Notes under the pieces: model-generated | Database searches by the model: none | What the model was told of the DNA's origin: nothing | The model's input: the letters and a program-made list of their open reading frames with translations, nothing else | Made by a program: the position numbers and the translations under genes | Assembly (NCBI GenBank): GCA_002682825.1 | Contig: NOKP01000013.1 | Coordinates: 124,001-188,000, forward strand | From: Neonectria sp. B-13 | Lineage: Eukaryota; Ascomycota; Sordariomycetes; Hypocreales; Nectriaceae | Length of the DNA stretch: 64,000 nucleotides | Reading direction: 5' to 3' | In this document: one piece after another, positions 34,120 through 46,200 of the stretch | Position numbering within the stretch: position 1 is the first letter of the stretch | Layout: each line of letters opens with the position of its first letter

Positions 34120-35270
34120 ATGAGCCTCCTTCGATCGGGCATTTGCAGAGCTTGTCGGCGCTCGCAGCTCCGCTGGCAGAGAGGCTTTGCGACCGCTAGT
34201 AACAACCGCGTCAAGCTGGTCGAGGTCGGGCCCCGAGATGGCCTCCAGAACGAGAAAAAGACGATCCCCCTTGCGACCAAGATTGAACTGATTGAGCGGT
34301 TGGCTCGGACGGGAATTTCAACGATTGAAGCTGGATCTTTTGTGTCTCCAAAATGGGTCCCTCAGGTACGTTTGCAGGATGGTGCCCTTCCCGTCGCCCG
34401 TTCGGCTGTCTAACAGCTTCTCACCAGATGGCCAACTCCAGCGAGATTCTCGAGCACATCCTTCAGCAGAAGATTTCGTCCCAAGTCCCGATATCGTATT
34501 CTTTCCTGGCCCCCAACCTCAAGGGTCTACATAACGCCGCGAAACTCTTGGCCCGGAACCCTAGCGCCTTTGCAACGCAGATGGATCCCGCGAACGAGGC
34601 CGAGGCAGTATCAAAGCCGGCCGTCGAGGTCGCTGTATTTGCAGCTGCTACCGAGAGCTTCTTGCAGAAGAATCTCAACTGCGACATTCAGACATCACTG
34701 GAGCGTTTCAAGGAGGTGATCCAGGAGTCCAAGGCGCTTGGTCTCCGGGTTCGCGCATACATCTCCGTTGTTCTCGGCTGTCCCTTTGAGGGATTCGACG
34801 TTGACCCACACAAGGTAGCCGAGATTGCAACGGACTTGTTAGAGTCTGGTGCGGACGAGATCTCATTGGGCGACACGACAGGCATGGGCACGGCGCCACG
34901 GACGGGCGCCCTGCTCAAGTGCATGGTCTCGGCGGGCATCAGGACGGAGGACATTGCCATGCACTTCCACGACACGTACGGGCAAGCGTTGGTGAACACG
35001 GCGGTATCGCTGGAGCACGGGATCCGGACATTTGACAGCAGCGTGGGCGGGCTTGGAGGGTGCCCCTACAGTCCCGGGGCGACGGGCAACGTGGCGACGG
35101 AGAACATGGTGTACTTTATGGAGACGCTGGGGATGGATACAGGCGTCAACCTGGATGCCATGTCGGATATTGGAGCGTGGATCACGCGGGAGCTGGGCAA
35201 GGGCAACGAGAGCACTGTGGGCAAAGCTGTGCTGGGAGCTCGAGCTCGAACTACTGACAAGGCAGCTTGA
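34120..35270 (+). CDS. 3-hydroxy-3-methylglutaryl-CoA lyase, mitochondrial
   Basis: Two exons join in phase: 34120-34365 and 34428-35270, giving 362 residues. The enzyme cleaves HMG-CoA to acetyl-CoA and acetoacetate, the last step of leucine breakdown. The N-terminus ([20 protein letters not shown], then RGFATASNN) is basic and reads as a mitochondrial presequence. The TIM-barrel carries [11 protein letters not shown] (substrate/metal-binding Arg-Asp), SLGDTTGMG, the metal-binding [10 protein letters not shown] and the signature [19 protein letters not shown] with the catalytic Cys. Leu-degrading genes are sometimes clustered in fungi, but the neighbours here (tubulin, V-ATPase) are unrelated. 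The C-terminus DKAA lacks a peroxisomal signal. Confidence 0.95.
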
Positions 35271-35759
35271 GCTATAAGGTATGGGCTGGGTGGTGGTCAT
35301 CGCATTCAGTATTGGAGCTTGAGAGATTAGCCGCCACAACCTCTGTAAAACCATTAAAAAAACACACATGATAATTCAAAGCTGTTGAAAAAGAGCACAG
35401 TTCGATAAATATCTGCTTCAGCAGTTGACTTCCATGTCTTTGTAGGCAAGTTGGCGGACCTAGACTGATAGAGGGGTACGTTTAGTCATGTGATGTCACT
35501 CTAGGGAGGCGTAGTAAGGTAACGTATTCCGCACCGCAGGTTTATCGGCCGTGCTCCTTGGGTAGGCCGGCGCAGGGCTCCACCTTGGTGAGGCAAGCTC
35601 AACCTCCTCCAACCTCATCCCAGCTTGAGGCGTCCTCCCGTTTCCCCATCACCGCCAGCTCCCTCCTTCAAGTCCCGTCCTCCAACCCGCCCTTCTTGCT
35701 GCCTCCGCATCTCGCCCACCTCACGCCTCGCCCTCCCCGTCTGCTCCTCTACCGCCATC
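35271..35759. other. intergenic: lyase 3' flank and V-ATPase B promoter
   Basis: 489 bp with no gene. The last ~150 bp are C/T-rich leader. Confidence 0.6.
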
Positions 35760-37639
35760 ATGGGAGACCCGCGCGAGTCGTCGTCGTACTCCGTCATCCC
35801 CAGGATTCGGTACAACACCGTCGGCGGCGTCAACGGCCCGCTCGTCATCCTGGAGAATGTGAGGCCGTCCCTGCCGCCAATCCTGCTGCCGTCGTGCCAT
35901 GAACAGTCTAACAATTACAGGTCAAATTCCCCATGTTCAACGAGATCGTCACGCTCACTCTTCCCGATGGCACGGAGCGATCCGGTCAGGTCCTCGAAGC
36001 TCGAGGTTAGCGCCGTTCCCGGAGTCCCCCTTGTTCGGATGACTTGAGGCATACTGACCGCAAAGCATAGGTGATCGAGCGGTCGTTCAGGTATTCCCCC
36101 ACGAGGCATCACATTGTCGACGGCGATTGACGAGTCCAATAGGTCTTCGAAGGCACCACCGGTATCGATGTGAAGAAGGTAGGCAGGCAATGCGGCGTAC
36201 ATAAGGAAGACCAATCTGGCTGAGACAGCGATAGACCCGAGTCGAGTTTACCGGTCAGAGCTTGAAGCTCGGTGTGTCCGAGGACATGCTTGGCCGTATC
36301 TTTGATGGTTCCGGACGAGCTATCGACAAAGGCCCCAAGGTCCTCGCGGAAGACTACCTCGACATCAACGGTAGCCCTATCAACCCTTACTCTCGTGTAA
36401 GCTTCCCCGCCTCATTGATTGTGGTTTCAATTCCCTCTGACGACCATAGGAATACCCCGAGGAGATGATCTCGACCGGAATCTCCGCCATCGACACGATG
36501 AACTCGATTGCCCGAGGACAGAAGATCCCCATCTTCTCCGCCGCCGGTCTGCCCCACAACGAAATCGCCGCCCAGATTTGTCGACAGGCTGGCTTGGTCC
36601 AGAAGCAGGGCATCACCAACAAGGGTGTCCACGACGGCCACGAGGAGAACTTCTCCATCGTCTTCGGTGCCATGGGTGTCAACTTGGAGACTGCTCGTTT
36701 CTTCACCCGCGATTTCGAGGAGAACGGCAGCTTGGAGCGTGTCACCCTCTTCCTCAACCTTGCCAACGATCCTACGTGCGTGCACCCAATCCGATTCCTT
36801 CTTTTCTTTCGCATGACTGACCATCATCCAGCATCGAGCGTATCATTACTCCTCGTCTCGCCCTCACCACCGCCGAATACTACGCCTACCAGCTCGAGAA
36901 GCACGTGTTGGTTATTCTTACCGATCTTTCGGCTTACTGCGATGCTCTTCGAGAGGTTTCCGCCGCCCGAGAAGAAGTCCCTGGTCGACGTGGTTTCCCC
37001 GGTTACATGTACACGGATTTGTCCACCATCTACGAACGAGCAGGTCGTGTCGCAGGTCGCAACGGATCCATCACTCAGATCCCCATTCTGACCATGCCCA
37101 ACGATGACATCACCCACCCGATTCCCGATTTGACTGGTTACATTACCGAGGGTCAGATCTTCATCGACCGTGCCCTGTACAACCGCGGTATCTACCCCCC
37201 CATCAACGTCTTGCCGTCGCTGTCCCGTCTCATGAAGTCTGCAATTGGTGAGGGCATGACCCGCAAGGATCATGGTGATGTGTCCAACCAGCTTTATGCC
37301 AAGTATGCCATCGGTCGTGATGCCGCCGCGATGAAGGCTGTCGTCGGTGAGGAGGCCTTGTCGGGCGAGGACAAGCTGTCGCTGGAGTTCCTGGAGAAGT
37401 TTGAGCGTCAGTTCATCAGCCAGGGCCCCTACGAGTCGCGATCCATCTACGAGTCGCTGGATCTCGCATGGAGCCTGCTCCGAATCTACCCCAAGGAGCT
37501 ACTGAACCGTATCCCCGCTAAGGTGCTCAACGAGTTCTACCAGCGTGCTGCCAAGGAATCCAAGGCCAAGGGCAAGGCGCGAGCAGACACCGAGGCCCGC
37601 GATCAGCAGCAACAGGAGGAGAACCTCATTGACGCGTAA
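35760..37639 (+). CDS. VMA2: V-type proton ATPase subunit B
   Basis: Seven exons join in phase: 35760-35858, 35921-36005, 36071-36090, 36143-36178, 36235-36396, 36450-36775 and 36832-37639, giving 511 residues (yeast Vma2 is 517). It is the non-catalytic nucleotide-binding subunit of the V1 sector, which acidifies the vacuole. Recognisable blocks are [57 protein letters not shown] and [20 protein letters not shown]. As expected for B, no full Walker A (GxxxxGKT) is present. Exon 3 is only 20 nt and exon 4 only 36 nt. The tail is Gln/Glu-rich ([11 protein letters not shown]). Confidence 0.96.
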
Positions 37640-38150
37640 ATGGACAAATTGTCGGCGTTGCGATAGAGATAGTATAATTTGAGCGCGCACCGAAGGAGGA
37701 ACTGGTCGAGAAAGCACTGTTTGCACTGATTGTTTACATGTTGGAGGATCATTGGTGATGGGGAGGAAGGGGCTAAGGACCAGCTGCAGCACAAGAGCGA
37801 AACCTTGGTGTGCACATAGGAGGCCAAGTTAATGCCATTGAATTCCCGTCAGAGAAAGGTTGCCGAAGCATGATCCAGACGTAGTAGTTGACGACGTATA
37901 TGTAGTCAACGTACTGAAGCTTAACGGTGCGTTCGGTCTTTGGAGATGGAAATCGCAGCCAATGATGACGTTCATGTTGTTGAAAGCGGGTCCGACAGTG
38001 CGAAACGCTCAGCACACACATCGCCGCCCAACTTTTTGGTGTCCAGAGAAACGCCGGCTTAGAAGCAAAGAAAAAAAGTCTATGAACGGATTCACAAAAC
38101 ATACAGCTACGATTTCCTGAATTCAACGACTAGAGGACTTAGATCGGACT
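37640..38150. other. intergenic: VMA2 3' flank and DPH1 promoter
   Basis: 511 bp in tandem orientation. No gene, TATA box or repeat stands out. Confidence 0.55.
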
Positions 38151-39585
38151 ATGGAGGAGGACAGGCTCCAGACCGATATCGGCATCGCAGCCGATATCGA
38201 GGAAGCGCAACTGATGGCCCAGGGGAGTCACCCCGCGGCCAGTGAGACTCAAGCGACGACGCAGAACGGAGAGACGCCAGTGAAGCAGCCCAAGAAGCGG
38301 TTTGTGGGAAGAAGGGCGGCTACAGAGGCTGCGGCAAAGAATGGAGGCACGGCGGCCACAGGGGAGAGCGGCGCAGTTCAGAGTACGTCTTCCTCATATC
38401 TCATGAGAATGCAGCTCACATATATCTCCAGCGGCCAAGCCACGACGAGCACCTCGATTATTGAACCAGGTGCCAAAGGAGATCCTCGAAGATCCTAACC
38501 TCAAAGCTGCCATCGCCCTGCTGCCCGCAAACTACAGCTTCGAGATCCCCAAGACGATTCACCGTATTCGTACCTCAGGGGCTAAGAAGGTTGCACTTCA
38601 GATGCCCGAGGGCCTGCTCCTTTTCGCCACTACCGTCTCCGATATCCTTACTCAGTTCTGTCCCGGCATCGAGACGCTCATAATGGGCGACGTCACATAC
38701 GGCGCCTGCTGCATCGACGACTACACGGCGCGGGCTCTCGGTTGCGACCTGCTCGTGCACTACGCCCATAGTTGTCTCATTCCCGTCGACGTGACCAAGA
38801 TCAAGACGCTCTACGTCTTCGTCGACATCAGTATCGACGCTTCGCATCTTCTCGCCTCGCTGGAGCGCAACTTTGCCAGCGGTAAGACCATCGCCGTCGT
38901 GGGTACCATCCAGTTCAACGCCACCATCCACGGCGTCCGGAGCAGCCTCGAGCGTGCTGGCTTCCGGGTCCTCTCCCCGCAGATCGCACCCCTCAGCAAA
39001 GGCGAAATTCTGGGTTGCACGTCACCGCGTCTCAAGGACGACGACCAGGTCGACCTGATCCTGTACCTGGGCGACGGGCGCTTCCACCTCGAGAGCATCA
39101 TGATCCACAACCCGTCCATCCCGGCCTACCGCTACGACCCGTACTCGCGGAAGCTCACGCGCGAGACGTACGGCCACGACGAGATGCAGTCGATCCGGCG
39201 CTCCGCCATCCGCACGGCCAAGACGGCGGGCAAGTGGGGGTTGATCCTGGGCGCGTTGGGCCGGCAGGGCAACCCGCACACGATGGGGCTCATCGAGCAG
39301 CGGCTGCGGGAGCGCGGGATCCCGTTCGTCAACCTGCTGCTGAGTGAGATCTTCCCCGGCAAGCTGGCGCTGATGGCCGACGTCGAGTGTTGGGTCCAGG
39401 TGGCGTGCCCGCGGCTGAGCATCGACTGGGGCTATGCCTTCTCGCGGCCGCTGCTGACGCCGTATGAGGCGCTGGTCGCCCTCGAGGTCAAGGAGGACTG
39501 GGGCAAGGGCGTGTATCCCATGGATTACTACGGGAAGGATGGGCTGGGGAGGACGAAGCCGGTTGATGTTGACGTGTCGGGATGA
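38151..39585 (+). CDS. DPH1: diphthamide biosynthesis protein 1 (Dph1)
   Basis: Two exons join in phase: 38151-38382 and 38432-39585, giving 461 residues. With Dph2 it transfers the 3-amino-3-carboxypropyl group of S-adenosylmethionine to a histidine of eEF2, by radical chemistry on a [4Fe-4S] cluster. The three cluster cysteines are visible in their usual places: Cys170/171 in [20 protein letters not shown], Cys273 in [11 protein letters not shown] and Cys403 in [13 protein letters not shown]. Other family blocks are [18 protein letters not shown] and [10 protein letters not shown]. The first ~75 residues are a variable acidic/Ala-rich leader. The first ATG of the frame was chosen. The GC-rich 39000-39580 part uses third-position C/G strongly, more than the neighbours do. 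Confidence 0.95.
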
Positions 39586-40441
39586 GCACGTTTGTCCATG
39601 TTGGAAAGCAAAGAGTAAAACGGAATGAGGAAATGAATATCACGATGAACCATCCAACGTGGTCAGTCTTATTACCGCTCGGTAGAGGATTACGTTCGAG
39701 ATGCGGCCACGCCGTCTAAGCTCCAGCTCCGGTCCATCGCACAAGCGATGCGGCAGCGTTGTCGCGGAGCCGTATAAGAATCGCATCAACATATGCTAGG
39801 ATCGATCAAACCCTGGTTGTCGGTACTGTTCTCACCTTGAGGGTGGGCTAATATTCCGGAGAAGAAGTGCAAGACGAGAAGAGAAGACACCTTACACGAA
39901 GCTAACCATGTGTCTTAAATAAAGGGTATGTCTGCGGGCGTTTCAGAAGATTGTTGAAGAGCAACCGCTTCCACCTTTCTCTTACACTCAACTAGAGGCT
40001 GAAAGGGCTCTTTGCAAATGAGCGAAAGAGCACCTCGGACAAAGCCAGGACTGTGCTACCATGTAAGAGGAATCCAAGGCGTGAAGGGTCTCGCTAACGC
40101 TTGCCCAGCGAGGGAAACTTCAGAACACGTCAGAAGCACGTGCCTACAGTGACGGACTAGTCTAATATCTTCGTCGAACGAAAAACGGTTGACGTGTTCC
40201 GTATCCTAGAGCTGGGAGGGCTAGGGAAGGGTTTTGGAAAAGCGAATCAACATCCACCACCAACTCCTCCAGTGCTGCCTCCAAGAGTAAACTCCAGGGC
40301 CAGTCGCCACTTTGATGACAACGCCATTAAGCGTCTTCAAAACGCTCCATCCTGGACGCAGAAGCATAGCAGCAGAGTGAGTTGAGCAGTTGGCGGCGAG
40401 TTGGTCGGTTGGGATGCCGTGTCAAGTTGTCTGATACTTGC
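39586..40441. other. intergenic between convergent DPH1 and CTF8
   Basis: 856 bp of 3'-to-3' spacer with no gene. A perfect 7-bp inverted repeat (GCTCTTT at 40007-40013, AAAGAGC at 40025-40031) could form a hairpin with an 11-nt loop. Confidence 0.55.
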
Positions 40442-40882
40442 TCAAGATGCGTTGGCAGTATTTACAGGCTCTGGCCGGTTTGAGAAGATCAGCTTATACT
40501 TGACGATCTCAACCACCTCGAGGTTTTCGCCTTGCTCCGTCACTTCACCGCCAGATCCTGTCGTCGTCCGGTTCTCTCTGCGCTGCACGACGGCCATGGC
40601 CTTTGGCAGCTTCTTGACTTCGCCGTTCAACCGCTGATGTTGCCCGATGTAGAGGTGGACTCGGTTCATCCATGCAGAGCCCATCGCATCCGGGACGTAA
40701 TCCGGAAAGTCAATCCTGCCAATTTCGACGTTTTTCAATTCTTCGCCATCCGCATCCTGGGGAAGATTGATTGTTCCTTGGAGCTCTACTAGAGCCAAGC
40801 CAGAGGGCGTTTGGATGAGTTGTGGAAGCGGATTTGCGGACGAGGCCTTCTTGCTCGGAGGGTAGAGTTTAGCAGAAGACAT
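40442..40882 (-). CDS. CTF8: chromosome transmission fidelity protein 8 (Ctf8)
   Basis: A single exon of 146 residues starts MSSAKLYPPSKKASS. Ctf8 with Dcc1 and Ctf18 forms the alternative clamp loader (Ctf18-RFC) that acts on PCNA at forks and supports sister-chromatid cohesion. Family blocks are TPSGLALVELQGTI near the N-terminus, VHLYIGQHQRLNGEVKKLPK in the middle and EIVKYKLIFSNRPEPV at the end. The length suits fungal Ctf8. The start is the ATG at 40882; an in-frame TTG four codons upstream was ignored. It is divergent from eS6, whose start lies 467 bp away. Confidence 0.9.
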   Translation of the reverse strand: MSSAKLYPPSKKASSANPLPQLIQTPSGLALVELQGTINLPQDADGEELKNVEIGRIDFPDYVPDAMGSAWMNRVHLYIGQHQRLNGEVKKLPKAMAVVQRRENRTTTGSGGEVTEQGENLEVVEIVKYKLIFSNRPEPVNTANAS

Positions 40883-41349
40883 TGTGAAAATCAAAGAAAT
40901 TATAATTGAATCAAACGTGAGATTCCATCAGTCTGTTAACAGCCTCGTTGAAGAGAAATATGTTTGTGTTCTTGATGTTGTTGAGTATGGATGAGTAAGG
41001 ATGCCGGAACAATAAGTGCCTACTACTAAGTAAGTAAATCCGTGGTCGGTACGTACTTCGGAGAGAAGCCCCGTGCGAAGAGTGTGAATATTTCGCGCCT
41101 TGCACTGTACACAGGGCTTTGACATATTTCCTTTTTTGTGTGGGGAATGCGCGGTCAGAAGCGGGAAATCCTTTCACCGAAAGCTCAAGAAACCCCCTTC
41201 GCTGCAATTGGCCAGCTCAATTTCACCTCGTGGAGCAGCCCTAGCGACACACACTTTCTCCATTTCGCCCAAATTTTGCAACCTCCATCCACCATCACTA
41301 ACTTCAAGCAGGCCAGGTCAAGTAAAGTTGCACCACCACAACTGGCAAG
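40883..41349. promoter_or_regulatory. divergent promoter shared by CTF8 and ribosomal protein eS6
   Basis: 467 bp separate the two start codons. The eS6-proximal end is C/A/T-rich (CTCCATTTCGCCCAAATTTT, then CACCACCACAACTGGCAAG). No TATA box is evident, which is common for ribosomal protein genes. Confidence 0.6.
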
Positions 41350-42505
41350 ATGAAGGTATGTCAACAGTCCCAATCGATCCTCATAGCATGCAATGCATCG
41401 TGGGCATCCAACCCGCCTTCTACGCGGTCCTACATGCTGGTTTTTGAGGTGCTGAACCCGCGTGGACTTTCGCTGACCCGTTTGCAAACAGTTGAACATT
41501 TCCTACCCTGCCAATGGCAGCCAGAAGCTCATCGACATTGAGGATGAGCGCAAGCTCCGTGTCTTCATGGAGAAGCGCGTACGTCGACCCCGAACTACGT
41601 CCCGCCACCGAAATCCGAATCGTTCGAACGAGCTAACATACGTGTTTTTCTACAGATGGGTGCTGAGGTCCCTGGTGACTCCATCGGCGATGAGTTCAAG
41701 GGCTACGTCTTCCGCATTACCGGCGGCAACGACAAGCAGGGTTTCCCCATGAAGCAGGGTGTCATGCACCCTACCCGTGTCCGTCTCCTCCTCGCCGACG
41801 GCCACTCCTGCTACCGCCCCCGCCGCACCGGTGAGCGCAAGCGCAAGTCTGTCCGTGGCTGCATCGTCGGCATGGACCTGTCTGTCCTTGCCCTCAGCGT
41901 TGTCAAGCAGGGCGATGCCGACATCCCCGGCCTCACCGATGTCGTCCACCCCAAGCGTCTCGGCCCCAAGCGCGCCACCAAGATCCGCAAGTTCTTTGGC
42001 CTCACCAAGGATGACGATGTATGTTTCTTCCTGCGCCCATACTCGATCATCGCCTACCCAGAACTGCAGTGGAGAAACTGCCAGTCTGGGTAGAGTGTGA
42101 GAGGACCCTATCTTTCGAGATAGCGGTACGAGTACTACAAACGAAATTTAAATACTAATCATCCTGGTGAACCTAGGTCCGCAAGTACGTCATTCGACGA
42201 GAGGTCCAGCCCAAGGGTGAGGGCAAGTCTCCTTACACCAAGGCTCCCAAGATCCAGCGCCTGGTTACTCCCCAGCGCCTCCAGCACAAGCGCCACCGCG
42301 CTGCCCTCAAGCGTCGCCAGGCCGAGAAGGTCAAGGACGAGGCCGTAAGTCTTCCACACTGCTACCGCGTTCTCCATCAAAGCATGGCTCTGACAATTGT
42401 CCCTTATAGAACGAGTACGCCCAGGTCCTCGCCAAGCGCGTTGCCGAGGCCAAGACCCAGAAGGCCGATGCCCGCAAGCGACGAGCAAGCTCCATGCGCA
42501 AGTAG
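41350..42505 (+). CDS. RPS6: 40S ribosomal protein S6 (eS6)
   Basis: Five exons join in phase: 41350-41355 (ATG-AAG only), 41492-41578, 41656-42018, 42177-42344 and 42410-42505, giving 239 residues. The protein starts [20 protein letters not shown] and contains [40 protein letters not shown] and a long basic C-terminal helix. It ends KRRASSMRK, the RRxSS site phosphorylated in S6 of many eukaryotes. It lies in the small-subunit right foot. The two-codon first exon is typical of fungal ribosomal protein genes. The third intron (42019-42176) is the longest and contains two strong hairpins. Confidence 0.97.
42054..42123 (+). other. two stable hairpins inside eS6 intron 3
   Basis: Hairpin 1: CTACCCAGA (42054-42062) pairs with TCTGGGTAG (42085-42093), and inside it GCAGT (42066-42070) pairs with ACTGC (42077-42081). 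Hairpin 2: CTATCT (42108-42113) and AGATAG (42118-42123) flank a TTCG tetraloop. Between them lies AGAGGA, matching the H-box pattern ANANNA; ACA follows in CTACAAACG. It may be an intronic RNA, but the stems are short for an H/ACA snoRNA. Confidence 0.5.
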
Positions 42506-43242
42506 GGTTCTGGCGTTTAATGAAAAAAGGGGAATCATACCTTGGTCTTGTGGTTTGCATGCATTGGGAGTGGGGATTCTCGGGCTTGGTTTTAAGTCCA
42601 ACACGGATGTATTAGGCATTTCGGAAAATGAACATGCATTGATGCACTCGTGCCATACGCCAGTCAAATTCGTCTGAGCTTTTATCTATATACCTATCTG
42701 CTTCAGCCGTGAATAGACTCTAACCTGATGATTCCAAGTTTCAAGTCTTGCCAACACTTAGTCCTGGGGTTCCGTTGGGTTTCTGAGTGGGCCGCTCCAC
42801 GTCTCATTATCTGCTTTCGCTCGCTCAGTTTCTGCTGTCAGTGCTTTGTCACTCGAGTCTCAAATCACGAGAATAAATCCATATGTATCCCTCATGTATT
42901 TCATTTCTAACAAGCGCAGCAAACTGTGATGTACACATGATGCTGAATATCCTTCGCCTCCTCAAAACCCTCTCGCCTTCCAGACCCATTCAGCAAGGGA
43001 GACCTGCACTTCTCCCAAGCGTAGTCTAAGGGAAAGGAACGAGCGTCAGCAAGGAGCACGTCCAAAAGCAACCCAGAAAATGCTGCCCTACCAGTACCAT
43101 CCATGCAACAAGAATAAAAGGCTGTAAAGGTGAAACCCGAGTCCCTTAGCTTTGCATCCCCGCAACTCATCCATCGCCGTCTTTTCCTCCAACCATCCCA
43201 TCTATCCCCCTAATCCGAACCAGCCATCGATGGTCATCGAAA
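42506..43242. other. intergenic between convergent eS6 and the Tom1-type ligase
   Basis: 737 bp of 3'-to-3' spacer. No gene or repeat was recognised. Confidence 0.55.
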
Positions 43243-46200
43243 TTAAGCGAAGCCAAAATACTCGCTTCCTGCCGTGATGGCCTTCATGATTTGAGAGCGA
43301 AGAGCATCGTAGCTTTCATACTCAGGGAGGTCAAGTTCTACAGATCTGTTAGTTCACTGATAAGACGGTTAAGCAACGGGGAAAACTTACGGTTAAAGCA
43401 GGTGTGCGAAGAGGGTAGTCGGTCCTTGTTGCCATAGTCACGATGGATGTTGAAGCGATTGACACCGTTCATACCCTCCAGTTCCTTGAAGCCGTTGAGG
43501 GGGACCTTGCTTGTCCCGGTGACGAATTGCAGCAGCTTGGCGCGTTCCTCCTTGTCAAATGATCGGAGTGCCCGCCAGAACCATTGGATCTGCTGCGATG
43601 CCGGATTGTAGTTGTGGTATTCCGTGTTGCTCTTCCAATCGTCAACGTCGATATCAGGAAGACCCGAGATGAGCAGCTCCAGTTCCTGCTCGTTGAAGAT
43701 AGCAATCAATTCTGACGGAATGATCTCATGGAAGCCTCGAAGGAAGCTCTCCATCTGCTCCTTAACAGAAGAAAGCAGCTTGTGCTCTACCACAAGACGG
43801 ACATAGTCGTGCTTGTTCTCTTCAGTCACCGCAATCTCTCGTCCGTTTTCAATCAAGTCGACCACGTTGGTCACGCCGAACTCATCATCCTCGACAGAGA
43901 AGGTCTCGGTGATGATGTCTGTGATGTCGTTGTCCAGCATCCAGCAAAGGGACTTGTAGTAGTCGGGATCAAACGATTCCATGTCCTTGACGGAGACCGA
44001 CTTTCCAAGAATGCGCTTGTAGACGGCCCGGCTAAAGTAGCAGTCGAGAAGCCGGCCCTCGTATAGGGCCTTGCCGATGATACGCCCAATGAACTTGAAG
44101 AACATCAAATGCTCATCGTTGATACCGCTGAGCTTGTTTGGGTGGAAAGTAGTACGATCCGAGGAAACAGGTGTGAATAGGACGTAGTTGGCGTCAAACA
44201 TCTGTCGAGAGAGGACCTGGAACCATTCACGGGTAACACCACCAGCGTCAACACCTTCCTCGCCATGGAATCGAATGTTGAGCTTTCCGAACTTCATCTC
44301 ATCTCCCGACTTGAAGTACAGAGACTTGAAGGAGTCGTGGAAGACGTGCTCGCGACGAACAGAGAGTTGAAGTGGTGCATACGAGGGGCGGCTTTGGCTG
44401 TTGCCTGATCGTGAGTGGACGCTTCGGTTGAAATAGTTGCGCTTGTTGTCAAACTCAAGGACCTTGGGGTTCTTAACCAACAATGCAAAGGTACCCGACA
44501 TCAGTTTGGGGTTGTTTCGCACAAGCTCGTTGAGAATACGCCGATGTTCCTCGGTGAAGTTAAAGAAGAGGCTTGCCGTGCGCGATTCAGGAGCAGGACT
44601 TGAAATAACCATCTCCTTGCTCTGGGTAGGATCATCGCCCGTCGTTGTGTTCTTGCAAACCACCATCATTGATTCGATAAGGGGAAGAAGGATGGTTGCC
44701 ACGTTGAGCATGTTTTCTCGCTTTCGGATAGCGCTCAGACAAGCACTCAACTTCTCCCACATGGCCGAAAAGGTCGAGTTGTGGTACAGCGACGTAACCA
44801 AATCTGCTCTCTCATCCTTGTTCTTGTCTGACTCAGACTCTTCCGTCTTCTTTTTGTTGTCGAACAGATGGTCCAGAGCTGTCAGAACGCGGAGAAGTTT
44901 GTTCTGCTCAGATGCGCCTGGAGAAAACTTTGCCAGGGCAACACCTTGAATCTCCGTCCCCGATGACGCCTTTTCGATGTGAGGTAGGAGGTCATCCAAG
45001 TCAGACACGATGTTTTCACTCAAAAGGCGTGCCTGATGGACAAGCTCTTGCCCGAAGATGGCCTTGGCTCCAGGAATAGCAGAGAGGTTCTTTATCGTGG
45101 AGATGGTGTTCTGGAAGGTTTTGGAGCTGCACTCTCGAGCCACGAAGATTCTCACGGCCAGAGTGAGATTCTGAGCAGGAATAACCGGTGGCTGCAGTTG
45201 ACGTACTTTCTTCTGTGCAGAATCCTTCTTCTCTTCCGCTTTGGCATTTTCGTCGCCGTCTGCATTCTCTGATGGCTCAGCTTCAGCAGGGTTCGATTCG
45301 TTAATGTTGGCAGCCAATGCGGAGTTGGCGGCGTCGGGCTGATCAGCAGGAACTTCGGTTGTCTTGGTCTCCTCCTCTTCATCGGCCTCTTTGCGGCGTC
45401 GTTCGAGATTTTGAAGAGGCAGTGTGACACGGTTCAACAAGTCCGCAAGATGAGTCATAACCACTGAGCTTTCCATAACCAAGTCACGGTCAAGCAGAGA
45501 CAGCAGCGAGTTGATTGCATACTTGTGGGCCTTGGAGTCCTTGCCCTTCCCTTTACGACCGAGTGAGCGCTTAAGAGTTGAGCCAACGATATCATGCTCG
45601 GTCAAGAACAGCCAAGGGACATGCGGGTTCTTCGTGCTGAGGTCCACCAGAAGGTCCAAACACTGCTGTACAATCAGGAGTGGCGAGGTTTCCGAGTTTG
45701 TCTGTGGTGCGTTGCCAGGAGTCGTCAAAGTCGTTAGGCTCCTCTTGAGAGTCTGTGGGGTCTTCTGATCTGCTTCCCGATCCTTGTCCTTGGGCCTTCT
45801 AGCCTTCAATGAGAGCTGACCGAAGCTTCGCTCGACAGCACTCATGTCAGTGCTGCCATCTTGCAGGATCTGGAGAAGTGTGCTGATAACCTCAAGGCGG
45901 TTTTGTCGGTTCTCGCAAACATCTGCAAAGACACTGAACAAGTAATTCCGGATAGATCCTTGCTGGGCAATGAACATCAAGCGCAACAACGTGGCGACAC
46001 CAGCCTTATCGAGCATCTGAACAACCGTTCGACGCTGAACCTTGTTCCCAGCTGCCTGGCCTGGTGGTCCAGGTGGAGGCACTCGGGTGACACCTGGCGG
46101 GCTTCGTCCTGTGATGACAGAGTGGTTGTGCTGCGTCAGAGCTCGAGCCTGGGCTGCCATCTCAGGTGGGAGTTGGTCCATAATGTCCTCGCCCTGGTCC

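Noticed and set aside
39690..39705. tRNA B-box-like GTTCGAGATGC between DPH1 and CTF8
   Set aside because: It departs from the GGTTCGANTCC consensus, and no cloverleaf partner sequences are present.
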